In this document: positions 8,098 to 18,400 of the stretch, one piece after another
Numbering within the stretch: the stretch's first letter is position 1
How the letters are laid out: every line of letters starts with the position of its first letter
Assembly (NCBI GenBank): GCA_943846735.1
Contig: OX044364.1
Coordinates: forward strand, 1,240,001-1,304,000
Direction of reading: 5' to 3'
DNA length: 64,000 nt
Source: CAJQLB01 sp905479065
Lineage (GTDB): Bacteria > Bacteroidota > Bacteroidia > Flavobacteriales > Flavobacteriaceae
The notes under the pieces: generated by a model
What the model was told of the DNA's origin: nothing
The model's input: only the letters and a program-made list of their open reading frames with translations
Database searches by the model: none
Translations under genes and position numbers: made by a program

Positions 8098-9687
8098 ATG
8101 AAAAAAATTACTTTATTAAACTTTTTATTAACCATATCGATTGGCTTTTCAGCTTTTGCACAAACAACAGTTTATGTATCAGCAACGGGAGGTGGGGATG
8201 GTACTAGCGAATCCAGTCCGTTAGGAAACTTTGGAAATGCTATGAATCAAATTACCTCCGAAGGTGATAGGCTAATCATTATTGGAACCATTTCACCGAA
8301 TGGACAAAACCTTAATTCTAAAAGTTTTGGATTTACAATTGAAGGCTTGAACACCAATTCAGTCTTAAGTTTGACTAGTTCAAGTAGACTATTCACAATC
8401 AATGGAGCAACGTCTGCTAATGTAACCTTCAAGAATCTTACATTTTTAAATAATAATACCACACTTGCTGGAGGTAGTGTCTTTTTCAACAACGCAGCAG
8501 GAGCCACAGCCACTTTTGAAAACTGCACCTTTACTGGAAATTCTGTAACTAATAATGCGGGAGGTGGTGCCATCTGGTTTGCCAATGGAACTTTAAATAT
8601 TACAAACTCAACTTTTGACAGCAACAGTTCTTCAGACGAGGCAGGTGCTATTTTTGGGCAATCTGGAACAATTACAATAACAAACTCAACTTTTGACACG
8701 AACTCCTCTCCTACTAAAGGAGGTGCTATTTTTAATGCTAATGCAAATTTAACGATCATAGATTCCTCATTTGAAAATAACACAGCCACTACTAATGGAG
8801 GCGCTATTGTTGCTGGAAACACTGGAGACTTAGCTGTTTCAGGGTCTCTTTTTGACGGAAACTCTGCAGCTAAAGGGGGTGCAATTGCTGTGCTAGCATC
8901 AGGTGCTGATTTAGTTTTGGACACCAGTACTTTTGTGAACAATACCGTATCTAGTAATGGTGGTGGAGCTTTATATTTAGCAGGTACCAATGCTAACAGT
9001 AGCATAACAAATACTACTATCTTTAATAATAGTGTAACCTTTACAAGTTTAAATCAATCTACAGGGGGTGGAATCCGAATTGAAGGCGCTAGACCTTTCA
9101 CTATTACCAACTCCCTAATCTATGGAAACTTTGTAAGTGATGGAAGTGAAACATCTCCTTCAGATATTGGAGGACCTCCAGCTGTAGAATTGACATTAAT
9201 CAACTCTCTTACTCAAAAAATTGAACCCGTTTTAGTTCAAGTAGGCGATCCAGACGGAAATGATGTGTTTTCAACATCCATAACGGATGCAGATTTATCA
9301 GCATCTAACCTAACATTTAATGCAACTTCTGGTAATGTAGAATACGACTCTGTAGACATAAGCTTGGATAGTCCAATAGATTTTGGAACTGATGGCAATG
9401 ATGCTGGATCCTGGGATTCTGGACTCACGTTCTTATCATTGAAAGACCTATTAAAATTAAACATAACTGTATATGCTGATAATGACTCAAAAACTATAGA
9501 AATAAATCATGACTTGAATCAAAGTTTATCGGTAACATTATTTAATATTTTGGGTTCGAGTGTCATGGATGTAAAAAATGTTAGCCAAACAGCAACATTA
9601 AACGTAAATCATCTAAAAACTGGAGTTTATATTTTAATAGGAAAATCTTCAGGAAAGTATTTTTCTAAAAAATTACTTCTTTATTAA
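8098..9687 (+). CDS. Secreted Pmp-like beta-helix protein with T9SS sorting domain
   Basis: 529 residues. A signal peptide (1-21, ending AFAQ) is followed by a right-handed beta-helix (about 23-435). Its repeated 'GGAI.....' and 'F..N(S/T)' units resemble chlamydial polymorphic membrane protein repeats ('STFDSNSSSDEAGAIF', 'SSFENNTATTNGGAIV', 'SLFDGNSAAKGGAIA'). A T9SS sorting domain ends the protein (about 455-529, ending KKLLLY). No enzyme domain is attached, in contrast to the two neighbours with nearly the same helix. From base 8947 to beyond the stop codon the DNA is almost identical to 17910-18707, pointing to recent duplication or gene conversion. A surface scaffold or adhesin role is inferred. 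A strong terminator follows. Confidence 0.82.
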   Translation: MKKITLLNFLLTISIGFSAFAQTTVYVSATGGGDGTSESSPLGNFGNAMNQITSEGDRLIIIGTISPNGQNLNSKSFGFTIEGLNTNSVLSLTSSSRLFTINGATSANVTFKNLTFLNNNTTLAGGSVFFNNAAGATATFENCTFTGNSVTNNAGGGAIWFANGTLNITNSTFDSNSSSDEAGAIFGQSGTITITNSTFDTNSSPTKGGAIFNANANLTIIDSSFENNTATTNGGAIVAGNTGDLAVSGSLFDGNSAAKGGAIAVLASGADLVLDTSTFVNNTVSSNGGGALYLAGTNANSSITNTTIFNNSVTFTSLNQSTGGGIRIEGARPFTITNSLIYGNFVSDGSETSPSDIGGPPAVELTLINSLTQKIEPVLVQVGDPDGNDVFSTSITDADLSASNLTFNATSGNVEYDSVDISLDSPIDFGTDGNDAGSWDSGLTFLSLKDLLKLNITVYADNDSKTIEINHDLNQSLSVTLFNILGSSVMDVKNVSQTATLNVNHLKTGVYILIGKSSGKYFSKKLLLY

Positions 9688-9744
9688 TAACAACAGTAAT
9701 AAATCAAATTTGAAAATAGGGGTTTTTTTAAAACCCCTGTTTTT
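8947..9744 (+). repeat. Long direct repeat B, copy 1 (~800 bp)
   Basis: Nearly identical, without gaps, to 17910-18707 (constant offset 8963). It covers the second half of the beta-helix, the T9SS domain, the stop codon and the terminator hairpin. Its first ~355 bp (8947-9300) are also nearly identical to 13279-13632. Confidence 0.9.
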
Positions 9745-9745
9745 G
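9718..9745 (+). terminator. Terminator after the beta-helix gene
   Basis: Perfect 9-bp stem AGGGGTTTT (9718-9726) / AAAACCCCT (9730-9738) with a TTT loop and a downstream T run (GTTTTTGT). It separates the gene at 8098 from the fusion gene at 9760 only 15 bases on, so it may attenuate rather than fully stop transcription. Confidence 0.8.
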
Positions 9746-9759
9746 TATATTTATTTTTA

Positions 9760-12700
9760 ATGATGTCTGTGAAACAACCAAATAACATATTAACAATATT
9801 TTGTTTAATCTTATCTCTAACTGGTAACGTCTTCTCACAAAGTAAGCCGAATATTGTTTTTATTATGACTGACGATCAAAGCTCTATCAATTTAAGAGAT
9901 AGTGATAATCAGAATCAATCACGGCCTTTCGGCTTTAACGGTGACACCAAAGTTCATACACCAATAATAGACAATTTAGCTTCAAACGGCATTGTATTTA
10001 ATAACGCCTTTGTGTCGTCATCAATTTGCAGTCCTAGTAGATACAGTATTTTAACAGGTAAATTTGCAGGAAGATCAGAAGGGGATAACTTTTTAAATAA
10101 TTTTCCTTTGGGATCACTCTCAAGGATTTCTAATAATATTGAGATTGAAGATGGTTTAACCAACCTGCCTAAACAATTACAAACGGCTGGCTACAAAACC
10201 GCGTTTATTGGGAAATCACACATTGTAGATCATGATATCTTGCAAAGCTACACCCAAGGAACTAGCGGTTTCATGGCCTATGATCAAGAAGATGATCCTT
10301 ATGTAACCTCTATTTCCGATGCTATGAAGTTTAATCATGACAGGTGGGCAAATCGTATGAAAAGTTTTGGTTTTGATGTTGTAGATGCCTTCTACCCCGC
10401 TAACTTGAAAGAACTCAAAAATGACCCGTTAAATGTTCATAATGTTGAGTATAAGAATAAAGCTGTTTTAAATTTTATAGAAAACTCAGATGATGATCCA
10501 TTTTTTATCTACTACAGTGAAACCATACCACATGGACCTGCACCTTATTGGGCTAATAATGGAAATTATTATGCAGGTTTAGATGCAGATAAAAATATCA
10601 CTGCAGAAGGAGTTTTGATACAAGATTATTCATATTTACCTGCAAGAGATGACATAAAATCTGAGATATCTGGTATGTCTGGAAAAGATTTAAAACACGC
10701 CTGGCTGCGTTGGTTTGATCATGCAGTAGGTGCCGTGATAGATAAACTAGAAGAAAAAGGAAAACTTGATAATACTTTAATTATTATTACCTCGGACCAT
10801 GGAGATTTTAATAAAGCAAAGGCAACAAATTATGAAGGTGGTATAAAAGTGCCACTAATGATGTATTGGAAAGACGGAATAGTAAGTTCAGGAACTTATG
10901 ATGAATTAGTGCAAAATATAGATTTTGGCCCTACCTTTTTAGATATAGCAGGTGTAGATATTACTAATACAGACATGGACGGAAAGAGTCTAAAACAAGT
11001 TTTAGAAAACAATTCTCAAGAACCTGTTCATGACTATCTTTTTTTTGAATTAGGTTACTCAAGAGCAATAAGAACAAAAGATTGGAAATACGTTACTGTT
11101 CGTTATACAGACGCGATTAATGAACAAATTGCCAATGGAGAAACATTTAATGGCCCAAACGGTATACAAGTACCCCTTCCCTACTACATCCCAAATGTAT
11201 CGCTAGGCAGTCTTGCGGCTAATCAGTATCCATTATACAATGTAAAAGATCAACTGTTTGATTTAAATTTAGATCCATACGAAACAATGAATTTATTCAA
11301 TTCAGAGCCTGAAAAAGCAACTGAATTAAGAAATATTTTAAGAAATGAACTACTGTCTTTCCCACAAAGGCCTTATCAAGAATTTACTGATACTAGTATT
11401 GATTTAACGGTATCTAATACAACTACTTCAATCATCGGAAAAGTTCTTACGGGGTATCAAGGTTGGTTTAATTCAGATTCAGATGGCTCTAATTTAGATT
11501 GGAAACATTACAAAACTGCAAGTGGTGCCTTTGAACCAGGAGAAGTTACTATTGATTTTTGGCCAGATATGAGTGAAGCAGACGAGGATGAGAAATATGA
11601 TACTCCTTTTGATTTTACTGATGGATCAACCGCGACTGTTTTTTCATCTGCAAACGAAAAAACTGTAAATAGACATTTTAAATGGATGAATGATTATGGA
11701 ATTGATGGCGTGTTTTTTCAACAGTTTGCTAATAATCTAAAGACCAATTCACCGATAAAAAAAGCTAATGATAAATTAGTTTTAGATAATATTATTGCTG
11801 CAGCAAAAGCAAATAATGATAGATTAGTTAGCATAATGTTTGATTTATCAGGAGCTAATGCTAGTGGCACAATGGTAGATGATGTAAAAAATTACTGGCA
11901 AGAAATTGTTGACGAATATGGACTTAACAATAATACCAATAACCATTTATTAACATACAAACAAAAACCAATCGTTGCCATTTGGGGAGTAGGTTTTGAC
12001 CGAACTGACAATTATAATTTAGAGGATGTACAAGAATTAATAGACTTCTTCAAAAACGATTCGGTTTATGGTGGCTGCTCTGTACTCTTAGGCGTGCCAA
12101 GAAGTTGGAGAACACCAGGAGAAGGAGATGCTGTTAACGATGCACAACTTCTCGAAGTAATAAAATCTGCAGATATAGTACACCCATGGACAGTAGGAAG
12201 GTATAATAGTTTAAATGGAGTTGATTCCTACAGGAATACTATTTCAGCAGATAAAGTATGGTGTGATAATGAAGGCCTTTTATACATGCCTGTTGTTTTT
12301 CCAGGATTTAGTTGGCAAAATTTAAAAAAGAGTCAAGGGGTATATGCGGATTTAAACAGTATACCAAGACTAGAAGGTGACTTCATGTGGCGGCAGTTTT
12401 ATAATGCTATTTCAGAAAATGCAGAGACACTATATGTGGCAATGTTTGATGAAATGGATGAAGGTACGTGTATATTTAAAGTAGAAGAAAACCCACCTTC
12501 GAGTTCTCTAAGTCAATTTGCCAATTATGAGGGCTTACCAAGTGATTATTATTTGTGGTTAACAGGAAAAGCAGGTGAGGCTTTAAGGAACGAAATCACT
12601 TTAACAGAGGCTCAACCAATCTATCCTAATTTAGTCTTGTCAAATACATATTACGTGTCGGCAACAGGAGCAGGTGCTATGGATGGATCTAGTGAATCAA

Positions 12701-14025
12701 ATGCATTTGGAAACTTTGGAACTGCCATGGCGAATATTGACTCTGAAGGTGATAAACTTATCATTATTGGAGCCATTACGCCAAATGGACAAAATCTTAC
12801 TTCCAAAAGTTTTACCTTTTCAATAGAAGGCTTAGATGCGAGTTCAACTATAGAAGGAAACGGAAGCACAGGAAGATTATTTACAATCAACGGAGCAACC
12901 TCTGCTGATGTAACTTTTAAGAATCTTACCTTTTTAAACAACACTACCACACTTGCTGGAGGTAGTGTCTTTTTCACCAACAACGCAGGAGCCTCTGCTA
13001 CTTTTGAGAACTGCACCTTCAATGGAAATTCTGTAACTAATAATGCGGGAGGTGGAGTTATATTTTCTGCCAACGGAAATTTAACCATAACAGATTGTGT
13101 TTTTGAAAACAACATGTCATCAGATAAAGGAGGGGCTATTATCGCAGCAAATTCTGGAAATATCAACATATCTGGATCTCTTTTTGACGGAAACTCTGCA
13201 ACTAAAGGGGGTGCAATTGCAATAACAGGTAATGGGGTAGATTTTGTTTTAAGCACCAGTACTTTTGTGAATAACACTGTATCTAGTAATGGTGGTGGAG
13301 CTTTATATTTAGCAGGTACCAATGCTAACAGTAGCATAACAAATACTACTATCTTTAATAATAGTGTAACCTTTACAAGTTTAAATCAATCTACAGGGGG
13401 TGGAATCCGAATTGAAGGCGCTAGACCTTTCACTATTACCAACTCCCTAATCTATGGAAACTTTGTAAGTGATGGAAGTGAAACATCTCCTTCAGATATT
13501 GGAGGACCTCCAGCTGTAGAATTGACATTAATCAACTCTCTTACTCAAAAAATTGAACCCGTTTTAGTTCAAGTAGGCGATCCAGACGGAAATGATGTGT
13601 TTTCAACATCCATAACGGATGCAGATTTATCAACATCTAACTTACGTTTTAACGAAGAGCTTGGTTTTGTGATTTATGATATTGCTTCAAGTGAAGATGA
13701 TACTCCCATTGATTTTGGGTCTGATGGCAATGATGCTGGATCCTGGGATTCTTTATATGATTTATTATCTACTGATTATCTAGAAACGGATGACCAAACA
13801 TTTATGATTTACTATGACAAAAGAGGTAAAAACTTGAAGTTCGATAGTTCTGAAAAAACACTAATGGAAATACATATTTACAACATAATTGGAGCAAAAG
13901 TGTTTGGTAAAAGAAAAATGGAAACAACAGATGTTGTGAATTTAGGAAGTTTAACTAATGGAATCTACATAATTCGTGCTTTTATAAATGAAAACATATA
14001 CACTAAAAAATTCATAATTTATTGA
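9760..14025 (+). CDS. Multidomain surface enzyme: S1 sulfatase + GH71/GH99-like + beta-helix + T9SS domain
   Basis: 1421 residues in four parts. After a signal peptide (1-27, ending FSQ) a type I sulfatase (about 29-545) carries the formylglycine motif CSPSR at Cys90, metal-site 'MTDDQSS' and 'TSDHGDFN'. A GH71/GH99-like domain (about 557-956) starts at 'GYQGWF' and contains 'MFDEMDEGT'. Its E898 and E901 match the EXXE catalytic pair of GH99 endo-alpha-mannosidases/mannanases ('NEWHEGT'). A Pmp-like beta-helix (about 964-1330) and a T9SS sorting domain (about 1340-1421) follow. Separate genes in the same PUL encode close relatives of the first two parts (31534-33159 and 24958-26232). A single surface enzyme that desulfates and cleaves an alpha-mannan-type chain is inferred. 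The Cys requires a sulfatase maturase encoded outside this window. Confidence 0.85.
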   Translation: MMSVKQPNNILTIFCLILSLTGNVFSQSKPNIVFIMTDDQSSINLRDSDNQNQSRPFGFNGDTKVHTPIIDNLASNGIVFNNAFVSSSICSPSRYSILTGKFAGRSEGDNFLNNFPLGSLSRISNNIEIEDGLTNLPKQLQTAGYKTAFIGKSHIVDHDILQSYTQGTSGFMAYDQEDDPYVTSISDAMKFNHDRWANRMKSFGFDVVDAFYPANLKELKNDPLNVHNVEYKNKAVLNFIENSDDDPFFIYYSETIPHGPAPYWANNGNYYAGLDADKNITAEGVLIQDYSYLPARDDIKSEISGMSGKDLKHAWLRWFDHAVGAVIDKLEEKGKLDNTLIIITSDHGDFNKAKATNYEGGIKVPLMMYWKDGIVSSGTYDELVQNIDFGPTFLDIAGVDITNTDMDGKSLKQVLENNSQEPVHDYLFFELGYSRAIRTKDWKYVTVRYTDAINEQIANGETFNGPNGIQVPLPYYIPNVSLGSLAANQYPLYNVKDQLFDLNLDPYETMNLFNSEPEKATELRNILRNELLSFPQRPYQEFTDTSIDLTVSNTTTSIIGKVLTGYQGWFNSDSDGSNLDWKHYKTASGAFEPGEVTIDFWPDMSEADEDEKYDTPFDFTDGSTATVFSSANEKTVNRHFKWMNDYGIDGVFFQQFANNLKTNSPIKKANDKLVLDNIIAAAKANNDRLVSIMFDLSGANASGTMVDDVKNYWQEIVDEYGLNNNTNNHLLTYKQKPIVAIWGVGFDRTDNYNLEDVQELIDFFKNDSVYGGCSVLLGVPRSWRTPGEGDAVNDAQLLEVIKSADIVHPWTVGRYNSLNGVDSYRNTISADKVWCDNEGLLYMPVVFPGFSWQNLKKSQGVYADLNSIPRLEGDFMWRQFYNAISENAETLYVAMFDEMDEGTCIFKVEENPPSSSLSQFANYEGLPSDYYLWLTGKAGEALRNEITLTEAQPIYPNLVLSNTYYVSATGAGAMDGSSESNAFGNFGTAMANIDSEGDKLIIIGAITPNGQNLTSKSFTFSIEGLDASSTIEGNGSTGRLFTINGATSADVTFKNLTFLNNTTTLAGGSVFFTNNAGASATFENCTFNGNSVTNNAGGGVIFSANGNLTITDCVFENNMSSDKGGAIIAANSGNINISGSLFDGNSATKGGAIAITGNGVDFVLSTSTFVNNTVSSNGGGALYLAGTNANSSITNTTIFNNSVTFTSLNQSTGGGIRIEGARPFTITNSLIYGNFVSDGSETSPSDIGGPPAVELTLINSLTQKIEPVLVQVGDPDGNDVFSTSITDADLSTSNLRFNEELGFVIYDIASSEDDTPIDFGSDGNDAGSWDSLYDLLSTDYLETDDQTFMIYYDKRGKNLKFDSSEKTLMEIHIYNIIGAKVFGKRKMETTDVVNLGSLTNGIYIIRAFINENIYTKKFIIY
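12655..13641 (+). repeat. Long direct repeat A, copy 1 (~987 bp)
   Basis: Nearly identical and gap-free with 17286-18272 (constant offset 4631); only scattered substitutions were seen (for example near 12964, 12977 and 13289). It encodes the beta-helix of the fusion protein. Outside the repeat the two genes are unrelated upstream and have different T9SS tails downstream. Confidence 0.9.
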
Positions 14026-14048
14026 TATACCATATAAGTAGTTCGCTC

Positions 14049-15212
14049 ATGTTAAAAAATATTATTTTCTTCTTGCTATTAAATACACACTCTTTTTATT
14101 TATTTTCTCAAGAAAATATTAATGTTGAAGGAATAATTATTGATACTGATAATGAAGCACTCCCATACACCGCAGTAAGTATTTTATCAAAATATCTTGG
14201 AACAGTAAGCAATGATGATGGAGCTTTCCTTCTAAAACTTGACACATCACATTTAAAAGACACGATTTCTGTATCTACAATGGGTTATAAGACTTTTAAA
14301 ATTCAAGTTCAAGATTATTTAAATTTAAACAATAAAATCATCGTTTTGGAAGAAGATTTTTTTTTACTTGATGAAATTGTCATATCAAATCCAATTACAA
14401 TTGTAAAAGAGGCACTAAAAAAATTAAAAGAAACAACTTATAAAAAACCTCATCAACTAAATGTATTATATCGGAGATTTTCAAATGAAAACAATACCTC
14501 AAGGTTTTTAGTAGAACATTTTATAAAAATTTTTGATTTTGGACCAACGGCACTTACGTTTGGAAATATTGAGATTGCTCAAGGAAGAATGTCTAATGAT
14601 TATAGGTTTGCGAAAAAAAAGCAAGAATTTCATGCCGTAAATATGATTGCTAAACAAAATCCATTAAGAAAGGGAATAGCGTTAAATAGCTTTAAATGGA
14701 AAATCATTGATGATAGTTCTTATGACGGAGAAGATGTTCTCATCATAGAGGGAAAAGAAAAAAAAGATTCTTCAAAATGGATTCGTTTATACATTGGAGA
14801 TGAAACAAAAAGTATCTATAAATTAGAAAAATCTCATTTAAATGCTGTTTATATTTACAAGAAAAATAAAGATGGTAAAATGGTACTCAGTTATCATAAC
14901 AGAGAATATGTGTTTCTCGAAGAGGTCTCACCTACCGTGAAGAAACTTTTAAAACTGAAAGAAAACAAGATTAAGTTGTCTTACCGTCACGAAGCTATTA
15001 TCCTTGGAATTGAATTTGATAGAAAAAAAATAAAAGTTAAGGATAATATAATCCCACGTAAAGATATGGGTGATTATAAGATAATTTACGAGTCTGATTT
15101 TTGGAAAAATTTAAACTTACCCCCTAATTCAAAATTTTATAAAACTAGCTCTCAACAATTAGAGAATCTATACGGCATACCTTTAGAGACTCAGTTCAAG
15201 GTTGTCAAATAA
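14049..15212 (+). CDS. CarboxypepD_reg-like domain protein, secreted
   Basis: 387 residues. A signal peptide (1-22, ending LFSQ) is followed by a carboxypeptidase-D-regulatory-like/DUF4480-type beta-sandwich (about 24-110: 'VEGIIIDTDNEALPYTAVSI', 'GTVSNDDGAFLLKL', 'TISVSTMGYKTF'), as also found at the N-terminus of SusC proteins. The remaining ~270 residues are a region common in Bacteroidota that I cannot assign a function. The frame stays open upstream to a TTG at 14022 overlapping the fusion gene stop, but the ATG at 14049 begins a proper signal peptide. It lies directly behind the fusion gene and is probably co-transcribed. Periplasmic or outer-membrane location is likely; no beta-barrel is evident. 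Confidence 0.75.
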   Translation: MLKNIIFFLLLNTHSFYLFSQENINVEGIIIDTDNEALPYTAVSILSKYLGTVSNDDGAFLLKLDTSHLKDTISVSTMGYKTFKIQVQDYLNLNNKIIVLEEDFFLLDEIVISNPITIVKEALKKLKETTYKKPHQLNVLYRRFSNENNTSRFLVEHFIKIFDFGPTALTFGNIEIAQGRMSNDYRFAKKKQEFHAVNMIAKQNPLRKGIALNSFKWKIIDDSSYDGEDVLIIEGKEKKDSSKWIRLYIGDETKSIYKLEKSHLNAVYIYKKNKDGKMVLSYHNREYVFLEEVSPTVKKLLKLKENKIKLSYRHEAIILGIEFDRKKIKVKDNIIPRKDMGDYKIIYESDFWKNLNLPPNSKFYKTSSQQLENLYGIPLETQFKVVK

Positions 15213-15300
15213 TTAAACCTATAATTCTGATATATTATTTTCAAATCTATCATAGCAAAATTAACCTAATTCATATTGATGAATTAGGTGTTCCTCCTAA

Positions 15301-15328
15301 ATTAAGCTAATATTAATTCTAAATTAAT
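15301..15328 (+). promoter_or_regulatory. Operator candidate 2: three ATTAA repeats at 11-bp spacing
   Basis: ATTAAG at 15301, ATTAAT at 15312 and ATTAAT at 15323; spacers CTAAT and TCTAA. A perfect Bacteroidota -7 box TATATTTG lies at 15344-15351, 14 bases after the third heptamer (five more than at site 1). The start codon of the lyase-like gene is at 15423. Confidence 0.7.
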
Positions 15329-15343
15329 ATTAATCACGATATT

Positions 15344-15351
15344 TATATTTG
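15344..15351 (+). promoter_or_regulatory. Promoter -7 box (TAnnTTTG) for the gene at 15423
   Basis: TATATTTG matches the Bacteroidota primary-sigma -7 consensus exactly. It is downstream of operator candidate 2 and about 70 bases before the start codon. No good TTTG -33 box was seen, as expected for an activator-dependent promoter. Confidence 0.5.
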
Positions 15352-15422
15352 GATTTCATCTAAGAACTTAAACGTAAACTAAAATTTTGTTTAACTCAAA
15401 AAACAAATCTTATTTAAAACCT

Positions 15423-18400
15423 ATGAAAAAAATCAGGAATTTAAAATTAGTGGTAATATATGTTTTAGTCTTTTTACCTTCTGTAATTCTAGCTCAATAC
15501 GAACCATCCATTCTTTATTACAATAATTCAAATCAATTAGTTTATGTATCAGATGAAGATGGTAATCATATTCCTGATTTCAGTTACGTCGGTTATAAAA
15601 ATGGTGAAGAACCTTTGCCAAATGTCGAAGTTGTTTTAGAAATAAGTCCAATTTCTGGTGATAATACAGCGCACATTCAAGCTGCTATTGACCAAGTTGA
15701 AGCATTAGCGTTAAATGAAAATGGACATAGAGGAGCTTTGCTGTTATTACCAGGTGAATATCCTGTTAGTGGTGAGCTCATTGTGAATAACAGTGGGGTT
15801 GTTATCCGTGGTTCTGGTGATGGCGAAAACCCAACACTTAATACCATAATTCGAGGTGTAGGAAATATCCCTGATGAACGAACACTAATTAGAATTGGTA
15901 CAAACAATAAAAGTGGTTTTGGAGGACAAGTTGCAGGAACTAGACAAGATATTATAAGTCCATATATACCAACAGGTAGCAGAACTTTTGAAGTTGCAGA
16001 TGCCTCAGTTTATACTATAGGTGATAACATCATTATAAAGCATCCTAGTACAACAGAATGGTTGGCGACAGTTGATAACGGTGGTACAGGAAGCGACGCT
16101 CCTTGGAATCCTGGTGAAATTAATTTAGTTTTCAATAGACACATTACAAATATAGAAGGAAATAAAATTCAAGTGGCAACACCCATTTATGACAAATTAG
16201 ATAGGTCTTTATCTCAATCTTACGTTTATACTTACAACGGCAATAGTCAATTAAAAGAATGTGGTATAGAAAACCTACGAATATTTATAGAATCATCCGG
16301 AGTCACGGGAAGAGATCATGTTAAAACAGCTATTAATATGATTGGTGTAGATAATTCTTGGATCAAGGGAGTAACAACATTGAGAGTGAGTGACCAGGGT
16401 ATAAAATTTGATGAAGCTACTCGTTGTTCTGTAGTAGATACCAAAGTATTAGAAATGCATGGTCCGATTTCTGGAGGATGGAGATATAATTTTGAAGTAA
16501 CTGACTTTTGCAACAATATACTTTTTGAGAATTGTACAGCGTCTAATGGCAGACATACATTTGTTGCTAACGGAGCGAGTGATGTTAACGGAATTGTTTT
16601 TACCAATTGCTCATCTACTGGAGATTATACGCGATCTGAGTCTCATAGACGTTGGGGGCAAGGAATACTTTGGGATAATATTTCGTGGACAAATACCAAT
16701 GTAACCGGTATTTTAGGATTGCACAATAGAGGAAGCTATGGAACAGGTCATGGATGGACATTAACCAATGGAGTAGCATGGAATATTAATGCCCCAAATA
16801 ACCAAATAGCTATTCAAAAACCACCAGTTGGTCAAAATTACGCAATTGGTTGTAATGCAACTGTAAATAATGCTGGCCCATTTAACTACCCAGTAGGCTA
16901 TATAGAAGGAACTGGGGAAAATTTATTAATACAATCTTTATATACCGCTCAATTTCAAGATAGAATGACACATGGAGTATTACCTGACACGCCAGGAAAG
17001 TTGTTCCCAAATGATTATGTGTATACAAATGAAGAGAGATATATTGAGCTTACATGGCATGATGTTTCTATTGAAGAAGAAAATTATATCCTAGAACGTT
17101 CGTCTAATGGAATAGATTTTTTAACCATAGCGACACTACCAGCCAATACAGAAACCTACACAGATACAGAGTTAGATCAAGAAAACTATTTTTACAGATT
17201 AAAAGCAACTAACTCAATTGGAACTTCACCAGCTTCCAATACTGTCCAATCAAATGACTATCAATCACCTACTCAAATTATATATGTGTCGGCAACAGGA
17301 GCAGGTGCTATGGATGGATCTAGTGAATCAAATGCATTTGGAAACTTTGGAACTGCCATGGCGAATATTGACTCTGAAGGTGATAAACTTATCATTATTG
17401 GAGCCATTACGCCAAATGGACAAAATCTTACTTCCAAAAGTTTTACCTTTTCAATAGAAGGCTTAGATGCGAGTTCAACTATAGAAGGAAACGGAAGCAC
17501 AGGAAGATTATTTACAATCAACGGAGCAACCTCTGCTGATGTAACTTTTAAGAATCTTACCTTTTTAAACAACACTACCACACTTGCTGGAGGTGGTGTC
17601 TTTTTCAACAACAACGCAGGAGCCTCTGCTACTTTTGAGAACTGCACCTTCAATGGAAATTCTGTAACTAATAATGCGGGAGGTGGAGTTATATTTTCTG
17701 CCAACGGAAATTTAACCATAACAGATTGTGTTTTTGAAAACAACATGTCATCAGATAAAGGAGGGGCTATTATCGCAGCAAATTCTGGAAATATCAACAT
17801 ATCTGGATCTCTTTTTGACGGAAACTCTGCAACTAAAGGGGGTGCAATTGCAATAACAGGTAATGGGGTAGATTTTGTTTTAAGCACCAGTACTTTTGTG
17901 AATAACACTGTATCTAGTAGTGGTGGTGGAGCTTTATATTTAGCAGGTACCAATGCTAACAGTAGCATAACAAATACTACTATCTTTAATAATAGTGTAA
18001 CCTTTACAAGTTTAAATCAATCTACAGGGGGTGGAATCCGAATTGAAGGCGCTAGACCTTTCACTATTACCAACTCCCTAATCTATGGAAACTTTGTAAG
18101 TGATGGAAGTGAAACATCTCCTTCAGATATTGGAGGACCTCCAGCTGTAGAATTGACATTAATCAACTCTCTTACTCAAAAAATTGAACCCGTTTTAGTT
18201 CAAGTAGGCGATCCAGACGGAAATGATGTGTTTTCAACATCCATAACGGATGCAGATTTATCAACATCTAACCTAACATTTAATGCAACTTCTGGTAATG
18301 TAGAATACGACTCTGTAGACATAAGCTTGGATAGTCCAATAGATTTTGGAACTGATGGCAATGATGCTGGATCCTGGGATTCTGGACTCACGTTCTTATC

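Noticed and set aside
8247..17968. Long minus-strand open frames (230-250 codons) opposite the beta-helix modules at 8247-9005, 12651-13337 and 17273-17968
   Set aside because: They mirror the Gly/Ala/Asn/Thr-rich repeats on the plus strand, giving Pro/Val/Ala-rich low-complexity translations without domains; the plus-strand genes are clear.
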